DNA of 64,000 nt from CALKXV01 sp965228905 (GCA_965228905.1 CBDDII010000003.1:1860001-1924000), one strand, 5' to 3'. Positions 1 through 8,684 are shown, numbered from the stretch's first letter. The notes: generated by a model not told the origin, from the letters alone. Numbers and translations: made by a program.

Positions 1-549
1 GATGCGGATGCCGAAGCGGCGAAGGTTGCCGAGATCGAGGCGGCGAAGAAGGCCGAACAGGAACAGAAGGCCGCCGAGGCGGAAGCTGCCCGGAAGGCTG
101 CCGAAGCCGAGGCGGCAGAGGCCGCGAAAAAGGCGGAAGCCGAGAGAGCCGAGGCCGAAGCGGCCAAGGCGGCAGAGGCCGAAGCCAGTGCGGCTGCGAT
201 GCCTGCAAGTGCCGGTGGCGAGGATTACGACAAGGATGGCGTCGTCGAGGGTGAGAACGAAGGCACGCGACCTGCCGGTCTGGATGCCCCGCGCGGTGGT
301 CAGGCCGACGATCTGAAAATGATCAAGGGTGTCGGCCCCAAGATGGAGCAGCTTTGCAATTCCCTGGGGTTCTGGCACTTCGATCAGGTCGCCTCGTGGA
401 GTGCCGATGAAGTGGCCTGGGTGGATGCGAACCTGAAGGGCTTCAAGGGCCGTGTCAGCCGTGACAACTGGGTCGATCAGGCCAGGACACTGGCCTCTGG
501 TGGCGAGACGGAATTTTCCAAGCGGGTCGAGGACGGAGACGTCTATTAG
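1..549 (+). CDS. nuoE: NADH-quinone oxidoreductase subunit E, 3' part (C-terminal extension only)
   Basis: The gene enters from the left edge, so the thioredoxin-like [2Fe-2S] core of NuoE is missing here. What is visible is the long C-terminal extension typical of Rhodobacterales NuoE: about 65 residues of Ala/Glu/Lys-rich repeats, predicted to be helical, and then a globular tail with the motif MIKGVGPKMEQL, which resembles a helix-hairpin-helix, followed by a Trp-rich segment. Such tails are common on NuoE, and on other proteins of this order, and their role is unknown to me. The frame runs from base 1 to the TAG at 547-549. Identity rests on the tail and on nuoF following. A CtrA-like site and a terminator lie just after the stop. 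Confidence 0.85.
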   Translation, partial: DADAEAAKVAEIEAAKKAEQEQKAAEAEAARKAAEAEAAEAAKKAEAERAEAEAAKAAEAEASAAAMPASAGGEDYDKDGVVEGENEGTRPAGLDAPRGGQADDLKMIKGVGPKMEQLCNSLGFWHFDQVASWSADEVAWVDANLKGFKGRVSRDNWVDQARTLASGGETEFSKRVEDGDVY

Positions 550-575
550 AGTGATCCGCGCGGCCTGTGTCCGCG

Positions 576-590
576 TTAACCACGAATTAA
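576..590. promoter_or_regulatory. CtrA-like binding site (TTAA-N7-TTAA)
   Basis: TTAACCACGAATTAA gives two TTAA half-sites with exactly seven bases between them, the full alphaproteobacterial CtrA consensus. It sits 27 bases after nuoE and 6 bases before a terminator, upstream of the DUF5337-nuoF segment. A single match in AT-poor DNA is notable but unproven. Confidence 0.4.
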
Positions 591-596
591 TCAAAG

Positions 597-627
597 GGGG
601 CGAGACAGCGGTGTCTCGTCCCTTTTT
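597..627 (+). terminator. Intrinsic terminator between nuoE and the nuoF segment
   Basis: An 11-bp stem (597-607 pairing with 612-622, one G-T pair) with a GCGG loop is followed by five T at 623-627. This is a textbook Rho-independent terminator and implies that transcription of nuoA-E largely ends here, with the next segment having its own promoter in 628-699. Confidence 0.75.
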
Positions 628-699
628 ACGTGTGATGTCGACAAAGTTGATTGCGCAACAGGCACTTGGGACGTTAGGTTTAACGGCAAAGGAACAGAC

Positions 700-945
700 A
701 TGAGCCTGCAGATGACCGATCAATCCGACACCGACATGGATCGAGAACTGGGGCGTCAGGCGCGCGTGGTCTCGATCGTTATCGCGCTGACCATGATCCT
801 CTGGATGGCAGCGCAATGGATCGGCGGACAGCTCGGATTACCGGATCGTTACGTTTTTCTCGCCGATCTTTTCGCACTTGCGGGTTTCCTCTGGGCGCTA
901 ATCGTGACATGGCAAATCTGGCGAAAAAGGCGCGCCTCGCGGTAG
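700..945 (+). CDS. DUF5337 family small membrane protein of the nuo cluster
   Basis: This 81-residue protein has two hydrophobic segments (about residues 24-44 and 52-71) and a basic C-terminal tail ending WRKRRASR. It resembles the DUF5337 family, which in Rhodobacterales is found beside nuoE and nuoF; the function is not known to me. It is the first gene after the terminator at 597-627 and lies 35 bases before nuoF, so it probably heads the nuoF-N transcript. A complex I assembly or stability role is only an inference from its position. Confidence 0.75.
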   Translation: MSLQMTDQSDTDMDRELGRQARVVSIVIALTMILWMAAQWIGGQLGLPDRYVFLADLFALAGFLWALIVTWQIWRKRRASR

Positions 946-980
946 GGTCGGGCGGGCCGGGACTCTGACAGGACAGGCGT

Positions 981-2279
981 ATGCTGGAAGACAAGGATCG
1001 CATTTTCACCAACCTTTACGGGATGCACGACCGCACACTTGCCGGTGCCAAGGCGCGCGGGCATTGGGACGGCACGGCGGGGCTGATCCAGAAGGGCCGT
1101 GACTGGATCGTCGAAGAGGCGAAGGCCTCGGGCCTGCGTGGCCGGGGCGGTGCGGGGTTCCCGACTGGGCTGAAGTGGAGCTTCATGCCCAAGGAATCCG
1201 ACGGTCGTCCGTCCTATCTTGTGGTGAATGCCGATGAATCCGAGCCGGGCACCTGCAAGGACCGCGAGATCATGCGCCACGACCCGCATACGCTGATCGA
1301 AGGCTGCCTGATCGCCTCTTTCGCGATGAATGCCCATACCTGTTACATCTACCTGCGCGGCGAATACATCCGCGAGCGGGAGGCGCTTCAAGCCGCCATC
1401 GACGAATGCTACGACGCCGGGCTTTTGGGGCCGAACGCCGCCGGGTCGGGCTGGGATTTCGACCTGTTCCTGCATCACGGGGCCGGTGCCTATATCTGCG
1501 GCGAGGAAACGGCACTTCTGGAAAGCCTCGAAGGTCGCAAGGGAATGCCCCGGATGAAGCCGCCATTTCCGGCGGGTGCGGGGCTTTATGGCTGTCCGAC
1601 GACCGTGAACAACGTGGAATCCATCGCCGTTGTGCCGACGATCCTGCGCCGTGGGGCGGAGTGGTTCGCCGGATTTGGCCGCCCGAACAACACCGGCACC
1701 AAGCTGTTTGCGATCTCGGGCCATGTGAACACGCCCTGCGTGGTCGAGGAATCGATGTCGATTTCCTTTGAAGAACTGATCGAACGCCATTGCGGCGGCA
1801 TTCGCGGCGGCTGGGACAACCTGAAGGCGGTGATACCGGGCGGTTCGTCGGTGCCATGCCTGCCGGGCAAGATCATGAAGGAAGAGTGCATCATGGATTT
1901 CGACTGGCTGCGCGAGCAGCGGTCGGGCCTTGGCACGGCGGCTGTGATCGTCATGGACAACTCGACCGACATCATCAAGGCGATCTGGCGTCTGTCGGCG
2001 TTCTACAAGCACGAAAGCTGCGGCCAGTGTACCCCCTGCCGCGAAGGCACGGGCTGGATGATGCGCGTTATGGATCGGCTGGTGAAGGGCGAGGCAGAGG
2101 TCGAGGAGATCGACATGCTGCTGGACGTCACCAAACAGGTTGAAGGCCACACGATCTGCGCCCTTGGCGATGCGGCGGCCTGGCCGATCCAGGGATTGAT
2201 CCGGCATTTCCGCGACGAGATCGAGGACAGGATCAAGGCCAAGCGCACCGGCAAGGTCAGCGCGGTGGCGGCGGAATAG
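981..2279 (+). CDS. nuoF: NADH-quinone oxidoreductase subunit F
   Basis: NuoF is the peripheral subunit that oxidises NADH through FMN and passes electrons to cluster N3. The 432-residue length is normal. The glycine-rich nucleotide-binding segment RGRGGAGFPTGLKWS lies near residues 53-67. The N3 [4Fe-4S] ligands appear in ESCGQCTPCREGTGW near residue 347 and in HTICALGD near residue 390. ATG follows GACAGGACAGGCGT, a modest ribosome site. The gene lies between DUF5337 and an unusual run of small genes that separates it from nuoG, whereas in most bacteria nuoF and nuoG are adjacent. Confidence 0.98.
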   Translation: MLEDKDRIFTNLYGMHDRTLAGAKARGHWDGTAGLIQKGRDWIVEEAKASGLRGRGGAGFPTGLKWSFMPKESDGRPSYLVVNADESEPGTCKDREIMRHDPHTLIEGCLIASFAMNAHTCYIYLRGEYIREREALQAAIDECYDAGLLGPNAAGSGWDFDLFLHHGAGAYICGEETALLESLEGRKGMPRMKPPFPAGAGLYGCPTTVNNVESIAVVPTILRRGAEWFAGFGRPNNTGTKLFAISGHVNTPCVVEESMSISFEELIERHCGGIRGGWDNLKAVIPGGSSVPCLPGKIMKEECIMDFDWLREQRSGLGTAAVIVMDNSTDIIKAIWRLSAFYKHESCGQCTPCREGTGWMMRVMDRLVKGEAEVEEIDMLLDVTKQVEGHTICALGDAAAWPIQGLIRHFRDEIEDRIKAKRTGKVSAVAAE

Positions 2280-2286
2280 GCCGGTC

Positions 2287-3036
2287 GTGCCGGTCCTGCG
2301 GATTGCCTTTCTTGCCGCCGGATTTCTGTTTTGCTGTTCCTTTTCCGCGCAGGCGGCCTGTTCGCTTGAACTTGGCCCCTCGGGGTACATCTACGAACGC
2401 GGCCTTCAGGATTTCGTGCGCTGCATGAACCGCGAGATGACGGCTCTGAGGCGGGAAAACGCCCGTCTGCGCCAGAGGATGGACACTCTCGAAGCCATCG
2501 CCGCAGAAATCCCGGCAGATTACCGCAACGTGGACGGCAAGATCGAAGCGGTTCCGGGGCGCGCCATCGGGAGGGCGAGTTTCACGCTGAACGCCCGTCT
2601 GACCGGCGGTGCGGCAGCCCTTGCCTTGGATCAGCATGTGCTGGAGGCGCTTTGCGGCAAGTCCGGCGGGTGTCTCATGACGCTTGGATTTCGCGAAACC
2701 GGCATCCTTGGAAACACGCCGGGTGGGGCCGAGGTCGCCGGGCCTTGTGCCTTTCAATACGAGGTCGGGACCGGGGCCTGGGTGATCGGGCAGGGCTGCG
2801 GCGACATCGGCAAAAGCGGGATCGACGGCGACCAGCGGGCGGCACTTGACGCCGAAGGCGATGTGGTGGCCAGCGTTGCGGGGGCCTGCGTTCTGGCCGA
2901 AAGCGGAACCAAGCGCGCCATCGGCGATGAAAGCGGGTTCGAGCGCGACCATGCGCGGGGGCTTTTCCTGATCTCGTTGCCATCGAAACAGGTGGATGGC
3001 ATCCGGCGGTATCAATGCACTTTGCTTCTGGACTGA
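2287..3036 (+). CDS. Secreted hypothetical protein with a short coiled coil
   Basis: I do not recognise this 249-residue protein. It starts at GTG 7 bases after nuoF. The N-terminus is a clear Sec signal peptide (hydrophobic to about residue 20, cleavage after AQA near residue 23). A short coiled coil follows (about residues 45-70, RRENARLRQRMDTLEAIAAE), then a domain with several cysteines, a region rich in Gly and aromatic residues and a C-terminus reading YQCTLLLD. Translational coupling to nuoF suggests co-expression with complex I. A periplasmic location is inferred from the signal peptide. Confidence 0.7.
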   Translation: MPVLRIAFLAAGFLFCCSFSAQAACSLELGPSGYIYERGLQDFVRCMNREMTALRRENARLRQRMDTLEAIAAEIPADYRNVDGKIEAVPGRAIGRASFTLNARLTGGAAALALDQHVLEALCGKSGGCLMTLGFRETGILGNTPGGAEVAGPCAFQYEVGTGAWVIGQGCGDIGKSGIDGDQRAALDAEGDVVASVAGACVLAESGTKRAIGDESGFERDHARGLFLISLPSKQVDGIRRYQCTLLLD

Positions 3037-3217
3037 GCCCGGGATCCCAGGACGCTGGCCAAACCGACTTGACCGGAGGTCGGCAGTTTAGTCTTCTGTC
3101 CGCTCACCGGGGCGAAGCAGGACGCCGGGTTTTCAAAGCCGCAAAGGCGAATGAGAGGCCGCTCCGGGGGGCGAAACGGTAACGCTGCATCGGGGCACAA
3201 GCGAGAGGTCGTTGGAA

Positions 3218-3688
3218 ATGCATCTGGCAGAATTGAACATCGGACGGCTGGTCGCGCCGACGGATGATCCGAAGGTGGCAGAGTTCATGAATGCGCTGGA
3301 TCTGATCAACGGCATGGGCAAGCGGATGCCGGGGTTTGTCTGGATGATGGAAGGCTCGGGCGAGCCGGGCACGGGCAACACCGACAACAACATCGGCGAC
3401 GATCCGCAGTTCGTGGCGAACCTGACGGTCTGGGAAAGTGTCGAGACGCTGGAAAACTTTGTCTGGAACACGGTTCACAAGAAATTCTATGACCGGCGGA
3501 AGGAATGGTTCGAGGTCATGGGCGAGATGCATTTCGTGATGTGGTGGGTGCCTGAGGGCCATCACCCGACACTGGACGAGGCGCTTGAGCGGTTGGAGCA
3601 TCTGAAGGCCAATGGCAATTCCGAGTTCGCCTTTGGCTGGGACGGGATCAAGGAAGCGCATCACTGGAAATCCAAGGCCTGCGCGTGA
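3218..3688 (+). CDS. DUF3291 domain protein
   Basis: The 156-residue protein begins MHLAELNIGRLVAP and contains FVWMMEG, the VANLTVWESVETLENFVW block and the HFVMWWVPEGHHPTL block, all typical of DUF3291, a ferredoxin-like (dimeric alpha/beta barrel) family related to small monooxygenase-like proteins. No catalytic activity is established that I know of. ATG 3218 is preferred over the in-frame TTG at 3212 because AGAGG at 3204-3208 gives proper spacing only to the ATG. It overlaps the next gene by four bases. Confidence 0.8.
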   Translation: MHLAELNIGRLVAPTDDPKVAEFMNALDLINGMGKRMPGFVWMMEGSGEPGTGNTDNNIGDDPQFVANLTVWESVETLENFVWNTVHKKFYDRRKEWFEVMGEMHFVMWWVPEGHHPTLDEALERLEHLKANGNSEFAFGWDGIKEAHHWKSKACA

Positions 3689-3912
3689 TCCGGGTCTGGG
3701 ACGGATTTTTAAGCGGTCTTTGTGCGCTGATCACCCTTGGCATCATCGGTGTGCCGATCTGGGGCGCGGTGCAGGCGGTGAGGGCGGGGCTGGTGCCGGG
3801 CTGGTCCTGGGCGGCGATCGTGGCACTTGGGCTGGTCGGAGCGGTGATGCTTTACGCCTTTCTGCGCAAAGCGGGCCGAGGCGTTCACCCTTTGCGTGAC
3901 CGGCGACGCTGA
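3685..3912 (+). CDS. Small two-helix membrane protein
   Basis: A 75-residue protein starts at GTG inside the stop of the DUF3291 gene (GTGA overlap). It has two hydrophobic segments (about residues 8-30 and 42-62) and an Arg-rich C-terminus, consistent with a two-pass inner-membrane protein with a cytoplasmic tail. I know no family for it. Strict coupling to its neighbours supports real translation. Confidence 0.6.
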   Translation: MIRVWDGFLSGLCALITLGIIGVPIWGAVQAVRAGLVPGWSWAAIVALGLVGAVMLYAFLRKAGRGVHPLRDRRR

Positions 3913-3917
3913 TCGCG

Positions 3918-4217
3918 ATGAGCCAGCACGCCATCATCCTGTTCGCCGTTGCCGTGATCCTGCCCCTGTTGATCTGCGTCCTCGCGTGGCGCGTGACGGA
4001 AGGGTGGCTCTGGCGCGGCGCGGCTGTTCTGACCGCCTGTGCGGCATGGGCCGGGGCGCTGGCCTTCTTGATGCTTCAATTCGAAGGCGCAATCGCATAT
4101 TCAGCGGCAAACACGGTGGTTCTGATCGCGACAGCGGGATTCGCGGCGAACCTTGCACTTGGAGCGCTGTTCGTCTGGTTCTGGCTGCGCGACAAGGTGA
4201 AGGGTGGGGAGAAGTGA
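3918..4217 (+). CDS. Small three-helix membrane protein
   Basis: This 99-residue protein is almost entirely hydrophobic, with three likely transmembrane helices (about residues 5-25, 31-53 and 63-89) and a short Lys-rich tail. It starts 5 bases after the previous gene and ends 2 bases before the next. Function is unknown; it may form a small membrane module with the adjacent two-helix protein and the lipoprotein. Confidence 0.6.
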   Translation: MSQHAIILFAVAVILPLLICVLAWRVTEGWLWRGAAVLTACAAWAGALAFLMLQFEGAIAYSAANTVVLIATAGFAANLALGALFVWFWLRDKVKGGEK

Positions 4218-4219
4218 CG

Positions 4220-4591
4220 ATGCGGATTGCGAAACCTCTGGTTCTGGGCGCCATGTGCCTTGGCCTGGCCGGATGCGGGATGTTCGGCGACAACGGACCT
4301 CTGGGCATCGGGCGGATGTTCGGCGATGGCGGCGCGGCGGATGCCGGATTGCCGTTCCGGGCGAAACTGTCGCGTGGCCAAGACCGGCGAAACTTCACGG
4401 TGACCGTCAGGGCAGGGGGTGCCACGGTGCCGCAAGCAAGGGAGTCGGCCCGTTTTCCCGCGACGCGCTATTGCATCGAAACCTATGGTGCGTCGGACAT
4501 CGACTGGGTGATCGACCCCGCAAGTGGCGACTGGGCGGTGAGCCGCGACAGCGACAAGATGGTTTTCGCCGGGCGCTGCACGGCGCGGTAG
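4220..4591 (+). CDS. Small lipoprotein of the nuo cluster
   Basis: A 123-residue protein has a lipoprotein signal: basic start MRIAKP, hydrophobic core and lipobox LAGC near residues 16-19. The mature part starts with a Gly-rich linker, then a compact domain with FTVTVRAGGATV and RYCIETYGASDIDW, plus a Cys near the end that could pair with the earlier Cys. ATG 4220 is 2 bases after the previous stop, with GGGGAG upstream. An outer- or inner-membrane-anchored periplasmic role is inferred; the family is unknown to me. Confidence 0.7.
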   Translation: MRIAKPLVLGAMCLGLAGCGMFGDNGPLGIGRMFGDGGAADAGLPFRAKLSRGQDRRNFTVTVRAGGATVPQARESARFPATRYCIETYGASDIDWVIDPASGDWAVSRDSDKMVFAGRCTAR

Positions 4592-4837
4592 ATGATCTGG
4601 GGCCACCGCAAGACCTCGTTCTGGCTGAACTACGGGATTTGCCCCGACTGCGGAACAAGGCACACCCCGCGGCATGGCGCGATCACTTGCGAGAAATGCG
4701 GTCGGAGTTTTGACAACACGGGCCTCAGGTTCAAACCTTCTTCGGCACCGGGCGGTTGGGCGATGGCGATTGCGGGCGGTTTCGTGGTGGCGGCAGTGCT
4801 TGTCGCGGGAGCGATGCTGATCGACCGGTTTTTCTGA
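4592..4837 (+). CDS. Zinc-ribbon single-pass membrane protein
   Basis: This 81-residue protein starts directly after the previous stop. Residues about 15-40 carry paired motifs CPDCG and CEKCG, a four-cysteine zinc ribbon. A transmembrane helix follows (about residues 56-77, WAMAIAGGFVVAAVLVAGAM). The layout suggests a cytoplasmic zinc ribbon tethered to the inner membrane. It has no named function; co-transcription with nuo genes hints at membrane-complex biogenesis. Confidence 0.65.
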   Translation: MIWGHRKTSFWLNYGICPDCGTRHTPRHGAITCEKCGRSFDNTGLRFKPSSAPGGWAMAIAGGFVVAAVLVAGAMLIDRFF

Positions 4838-5065
4838 TCGGGTCTGGGGCCCGTTTTCGCCTGATTGTAAGAAACCCGTAACACTTCTCACGGTGAATGT
4901 TTATAAAATATTACATTCCTTCAATGTGTTAACTGGAATTCCTTGCGCCGTGGCGCGAGATTGTGCCGCTGGTATCACAATGGCTCCTTTCCATGCCAAA
5001 ACGCCCCTATATCTATCCCAATCGGGCAGGGAGCGGGACCTGCGCCGCCAAAGGAAAGCGACACG
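4838..5065. other. Intergenic region with an AT-rich core
   Basis: The 228 bases between the zinc-ribbon gene and the DUF5333 gene include an AT-rich stretch (4895-4935) with an inverted repeat GAATGT...ACATTC (4895-4919) and a TTAAC half-site at 4928. This may hold a promoter for the DUF5333-nuoG segment. I see no RNA gene. Confidence 0.35.
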
Positions 5066-5464
5066 ATGCTAAAGCCACTTACGGCCATGATCCTGATGTT
5101 TTCGGCAGCGCCCGCCATGGCGCTGGTGCCTCTGCACGAAAACCCGACTGTTATTGACAGGTTTTACCATGTCGGCCTTGCCGACGAGGTTCGAAAGAAC
5201 TGCGATCGGATAGATGCGCGGATGTTTCGGGCATTTAGTTATATAAAATCCATCGAACGTTACGCGCGAGATGCCGGATACAGCGATCTTCAGATCGAGG
5301 AATTTGTTGATAACAAAGAAGAAAAGCGCAAGCTGCGTGCCCGTATCCGGGCCGACCTGGCAAAACGGGGTGCGTCACCAAAAACACCGGAAGGCTATTG
5401 CACTGTGGGCCATGAAGAAATAGCCAAAGACAGCGCCGCAGGTCGACTTCTGCGCGCCAAGTAG
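5066..5464 (+). CDS. DUF5333 family secreted protein
   Basis: The 132-residue protein has an N-terminal signal peptide (MLKPLTAMILMFSAAPAMA, cleavage near residue 19). The mature part includes GLADEVRKNCDRIDARM, a central helical stretch and EGYCTVGHEEIAKDSAAG; the two cysteines could form a periplasmic disulphide. This pattern fits DUF5333, found next to nuoG in Rhodobacterales. Function is unknown to me. ATG 5066 follows AAAGGAAAG at good spacing. It probably shares a transcript with nuoG. Confidence 0.75.
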   Translation: MLKPLTAMILMFSAAPAMALVPLHENPTVIDRFYHVGLADEVRKNCDRIDARMFRAFSYIKSIERYARDAGYSDLQIEEFVDNKEEKRKLRARIRADLAKRGASPKTPEGYCTVGHEEIAKDSAAGRLLRAK

Positions 5465-5507
5465 CGCCGTCTAAAACGGGCGGCCGTCCTTGAGGAACCG
5501 GTTGCCC

Positions 5508-7532
5508 ATGTCCGAACTCAAACCCGTAATCATCGACGACATCGAGGTTGAGGTCGATCCGGCGCTTACGATCATCCAGGCCTGCGAACAGGCGGGCATC
5601 GAAATTCCCCGCTTCTGCTATCACGAACGTCTGTCGATTGCGGGCAATTGCCGGATGTGCCTTGTCGAAGTCGTGGGCGGCCCGCCGAAGCCTGCCGCAA
5701 GCTGTGCGATGCAGGTCCGCGACCTGCGCCCCGGCCCCGAAGGACAGCCCCCCGTCATCAAGACCAATTCGCCGATGGTGAAGAAGGCGCGCGAAGGGGT
5801 GATGGAATTCCTGCTGATCAACCATCCGCTGGATTGTCCGATCTGCGATCAGGGGGGCGAATGCGATCTGCAGGACCAGGCGATGGCCTATGGCGTGGAT
5901 TTCAGCCGGTTTCGCGAACCCAAGCGGGCGGTCGACAACATGGACCTTGGCCCGCTGGTTGGCACGGCCATGACCCGCTGCATTTCCTGCACCCGCTGCG
6001 TACGCTTTATTACCGAGGTCGCGGGAATGCCCGAGTTGGGCCAGACCGGCCGGGGCGAGGATGCCGAGATCACGTCTTATCTTGGTCAGACGCTGGATTC
6101 CGAGATGCAGGGGAATATCGTCGATCTGTGCCCGGTCGGGGCGCTGACCTCGAAACCCTATGCTTTTACCGCGCGCCCCTGGGAATTAACCAAAACCGAA
6201 ACGATTGATGTCATGGATGCCCTCGGCTCGAACATCCGGGTCGATACCAAGGGGCGCGAAGTGATGCGCATTCTGCCGCGAAACCATGACGGCGTGAACG
6301 AAGAATGGCTGTCTGACAAGTCGCGCTATGCCTGGGACGGTCTGCGCCGGCAGCGGTTGGACAAGCCTTATATCCGCGAGAACGGCAAGCTGCGCCCCGC
6401 AAGCTGGCCCGAGGCGCTGGAGGCGGCGGCCAAAGCGATGAACGCGGGCAAGATTGCGGGACTTGTGGGCGATCTGGCCCCGGTCGAGGCGGTCTATGCC
6501 CTGAAGGAACTGATCGGCGACAAGGGCGAGATCGAGTGTCGGACGGATGGTGCCAAGCTTCAGGCGGGCAATCGGTCGTCCTATGTGGGCAACGCCACTA
6601 TCGAAGATATCGACAGTGCCGAGATGATCATGCTGATCGGCTGTAACCCAAGGCTGGAAGCGCCGGTTCTGAACGCGCGGATCCGCAAGGCCTGGTCGAA
6701 GGGGGCCCTGGTGGGCGTCATCGGGCCGGACATGGACCTGACCTATGACACCGACATGATCGGCCATGACCGCGCGGCCTTGCACGAGGTTGCCGCGAAG
6801 GACCGCGATCCGTCGTCGGACAGCTATAACGCGCCGAAAGTCATCATCCTCGGGCAAGCGGCGCTGATGGGGGCGGACGGCAAATCGGTGCTCGCCGCCG
6901 TGATGAACCTTTGCGAAAAGGGGAATGCCAAGCTGCTGGTCCTGCACACCGCCGCGTCGCGCGTCGGCGCGCTGGACGTGGGGGCCGTTGCGAACGGTGG
7001 TCTTCAAGGGGCGCTTGAAGACGCCCAATGCGTATATAACCTTGGCGCGGATGAAATCGACATTCCCGAGGGCCCCACAGTGATCTATCAGGGCAGCCAC
7101 GGCGACAGGGGCGCGCATCGCGCCGACATCATCCTGCCCGCCGCCGCCTGGACCGAGGAAAACGGGCTGTTCGTCAACACCGAGGGGCGTCCGCAACTGG
7201 CGATGCGGGCCAGTTTTCCGCCGGGCGAAGCCAAGGAAAACTGGGCGATCCTCAGGGCCTTGTCGGCCGAAATGGGCGCGAAACTGCCCTTCGACAGCCT
7301 GGCCGAGTTGCGCAGCGCCCTTGTCAAGGACGTGCCGCACCTGAAAAAGATCGACACGGTGCCTGAGAACGAGTGGCAACTTGTCGAGGCGGGCGGCGAA
7401 GGCTCGGGCGTCTTCACAAGCGCGGTGGAGCATCACTATCTGACCAATCCCATCCTCAGGGCCTCGCCCCTGATGGCTGAATTGCAGGCAAATGCAAACG
7501 AACGACAGGCGGGCAAACTGGCGGCCGAATAG
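5508..7532 (+). CDS. nuoG: NADH-quinone oxidoreductase subunit G
   Basis: NuoG is the large peripheral-arm subunit carrying several Fe-S clusters between NuoF and the quinone module. Seen in order: an N-terminal [2Fe-2S] domain (CYHERLSIAGNCRMC), the His-Cys N5 motif HPLDCPICDQGGECDLQ, the N4 motif CISCTRC with a later CPVGAL, then a molybdopterin-oxidoreductase-like C-terminal domain. At 674 residues it is the short mitochondrial/Paracoccus form rather than the 900-residue enteric form. ATG 5508 is chosen over TTG 5490 because TGAGGA at 5491-5496 is spaced correctly for it. Confidence 0.98.
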   Translation: MSELKPVIIDDIEVEVDPALTIIQACEQAGIEIPRFCYHERLSIAGNCRMCLVEVVGGPPKPAASCAMQVRDLRPGPEGQPPVIKTNSPMVKKAREGVMEFLLINHPLDCPICDQGGECDLQDQAMAYGVDFSRFREPKRAVDNMDLGPLVGTAMTRCISCTRCVRFITEVAGMPELGQTGRGEDAEITSYLGQTLDSEMQGNIVDLCPVGALTSKPYAFTARPWELTKTETIDVMDALGSNIRVDTKGREVMRILPRNHDGVNEEWLSDKSRYAWDGLRRQRLDKPYIRENGKLRPASWPEALEAAAKAMNAGKIAGLVGDLAPVEAVYALKELIGDKGEIECRTDGAKLQAGNRSSYVGNATIEDIDSAEMIMLIGCNPRLEAPVLNARIRKAWSKGALVGVIGPDMDLTYDTDMIGHDRAALHEVAAKDRDPSSDSYNAPKVIILGQAALMGADGKSVLAAVMNLCEKGNAKLLVLHTAASRVGALDVGAVANGGLQGALEDAQCVYNLGADEIDIPEGPTVIYQGSHGDRGAHRADIILPAAAWTEENGLFVNTEGRPQLAMRASFPPGEAKENWAILRALSAEMGAKLPFDSLAELRSALVKDVPHLKKIDTVPENEWQLVEAGGEGSGVFTSAVEHHYLTNPILRASPLMAELQANANERQAGKLAAE

Positions 7533-7642
7533 GCCGAAAAAATGGTTAATTCAGGCTGTTAGGGGCTTTAACTGATGGCTTGCCAAGGTTTAGAAGGGGA
7601 ACGCAGCCCCTCGCGCCCAGGACATAAGGACCGGACAACTGC

Positions 7643-8680
7643 ATGGCTGAGTTTCTGACGACCCCTCTGGGTATCCTTGTCATCATCATTGCACAGGTTC
7701 TTCTGGTCGTTGCCTTCGTGATGATCAGCCTGTTGTTCCTTGTCTATGGCGACCGCAAGATCTGGGCCGCTGTCCAGATGCGGCGCGGCCCGAACGTGGT
7801 TGGCCCATGGGGCGTGCTGCAATCGGTGGCCGATGCGCTGAAATACGTGGTGAAAGAGGTGGTGATCCCCTCGGGCGCGGATCGCACCGTTTTCCTTCTC
7901 GCGCCGCTGGTGTCCTTTGTGCTGGCCCTGATCGCCTGGGCGGTGATCCCGTTTTACGACACTTGGGTGCTGGCCGATCTGAACGTCGCGATCCTGTACG
8001 TATTTGCCGTGTCTTCGCTGGAGGTTTACGGCGTGATCATGGGGGGATGGGCCTCGAACTCGAAATACCCGTTCCTTGGTTCTCTGAGGTCGGCGGCGCA
8101 GATGATTTCCTATGAGGTGTCGATCGGGCTGATAATCATCGGGGTGATCCTGTCGACGGGATCGTTGAACTTCGGGGCCATCGTCGCCGCGCAGGATGGC
8201 AATTACGGGCTGTTCTCGTGGTACTGGCTGCCGCATTTCCCGATGGTTTTCCTGTTCTTCATCAGCGCTTTGGCCGAAACCAACCGCCCGCCCTTCGACC
8301 TGCCGGAAGCGGAATCGGAACTGGTGGCGGGCTACCAGGTGGAATATTCGGCGACGCCCTTCCTGTTGTTCATGGCGGGCGAGTATATCGCGATTTTCCT
8401 GATGTGCGCACTGACCAGCCTTTTGTTCTTCGGCGGCTGGCTGTCGCCGATCCCCTTCATCCCGGACAGCCCCTTGTGGATGGTTGCGAAGATGGCGTTC
8501 TTCTTCTTCATCTTCGCCATGGTGAAGGCCATCGTGCCGCGTTTCCGCTATGACCAGTTGATGCGGATCGGCTGGAAGGTGTTCCTTCCGCTCTCGCTGT
8601 TCTGGGTGGTCTGGGTGGCCTTCGCGGCGAAATTCGGGTTCTTCGGTGGGGCCTATGCTCGTTGGGCAGTGGGAGGGTAG
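7643..8680 (+). CDS. nuoH: NADH-quinone oxidoreductase subunit H
   Basis: NuoH is the membrane subunit that forms the quinone-binding chamber with NuoB and NuoD. The 345-residue protein has about eight transmembrane helices and the signature ETNRPPFDLPEAESELVAGY near residues 212-231. Residues KIWAAVQMRRGPNVVGPWG near 37-55 are the other conserved quinone-site loop. It lies 110 bases after nuoG and is followed by an inserted TM2 gene instead of nuoI. Confidence 0.98.
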   Translation: MAEFLTTPLGILVIIIAQVLLVVAFVMISLLFLVYGDRKIWAAVQMRRGPNVVGPWGVLQSVADALKYVVKEVVIPSGADRTVFLLAPLVSFVLALIAWAVIPFYDTWVLADLNVAILYVFAVSSLEVYGVIMGGWASNSKYPFLGSLRSAAQMISYEVSIGLIIIGVILSTGSLNFGAIVAAQDGNYGLFSWYWLPHFPMVFLFFISALAETNRPPFDLPEAESELVAGYQVEYSATPFLLFMAGEYIAIFLMCALTSLLFFGGWLSPIPFIPDSPLWMVAKMAFFFFIFAMVKAIVPRFRYDQLMRIGWKVFLPLSLFWVVWVAFAAKFGFFGGAYARWAVGG

Positions 8681-8684
8681 GTTC

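Noticed and set aside
452..703. 83-codon frame between nuoE and the DUF5337 gene
   Set aside because: It starts inside nuoE, crosses the terminator at 597-627 and has no coding character.
849..2390. Long minus-strand frame (513 codons) opposite nuoF
   Set aside because: Antisense shadow of nuoF in GC-rich DNA; composition is Arg/His/Ala-rich with no domain.
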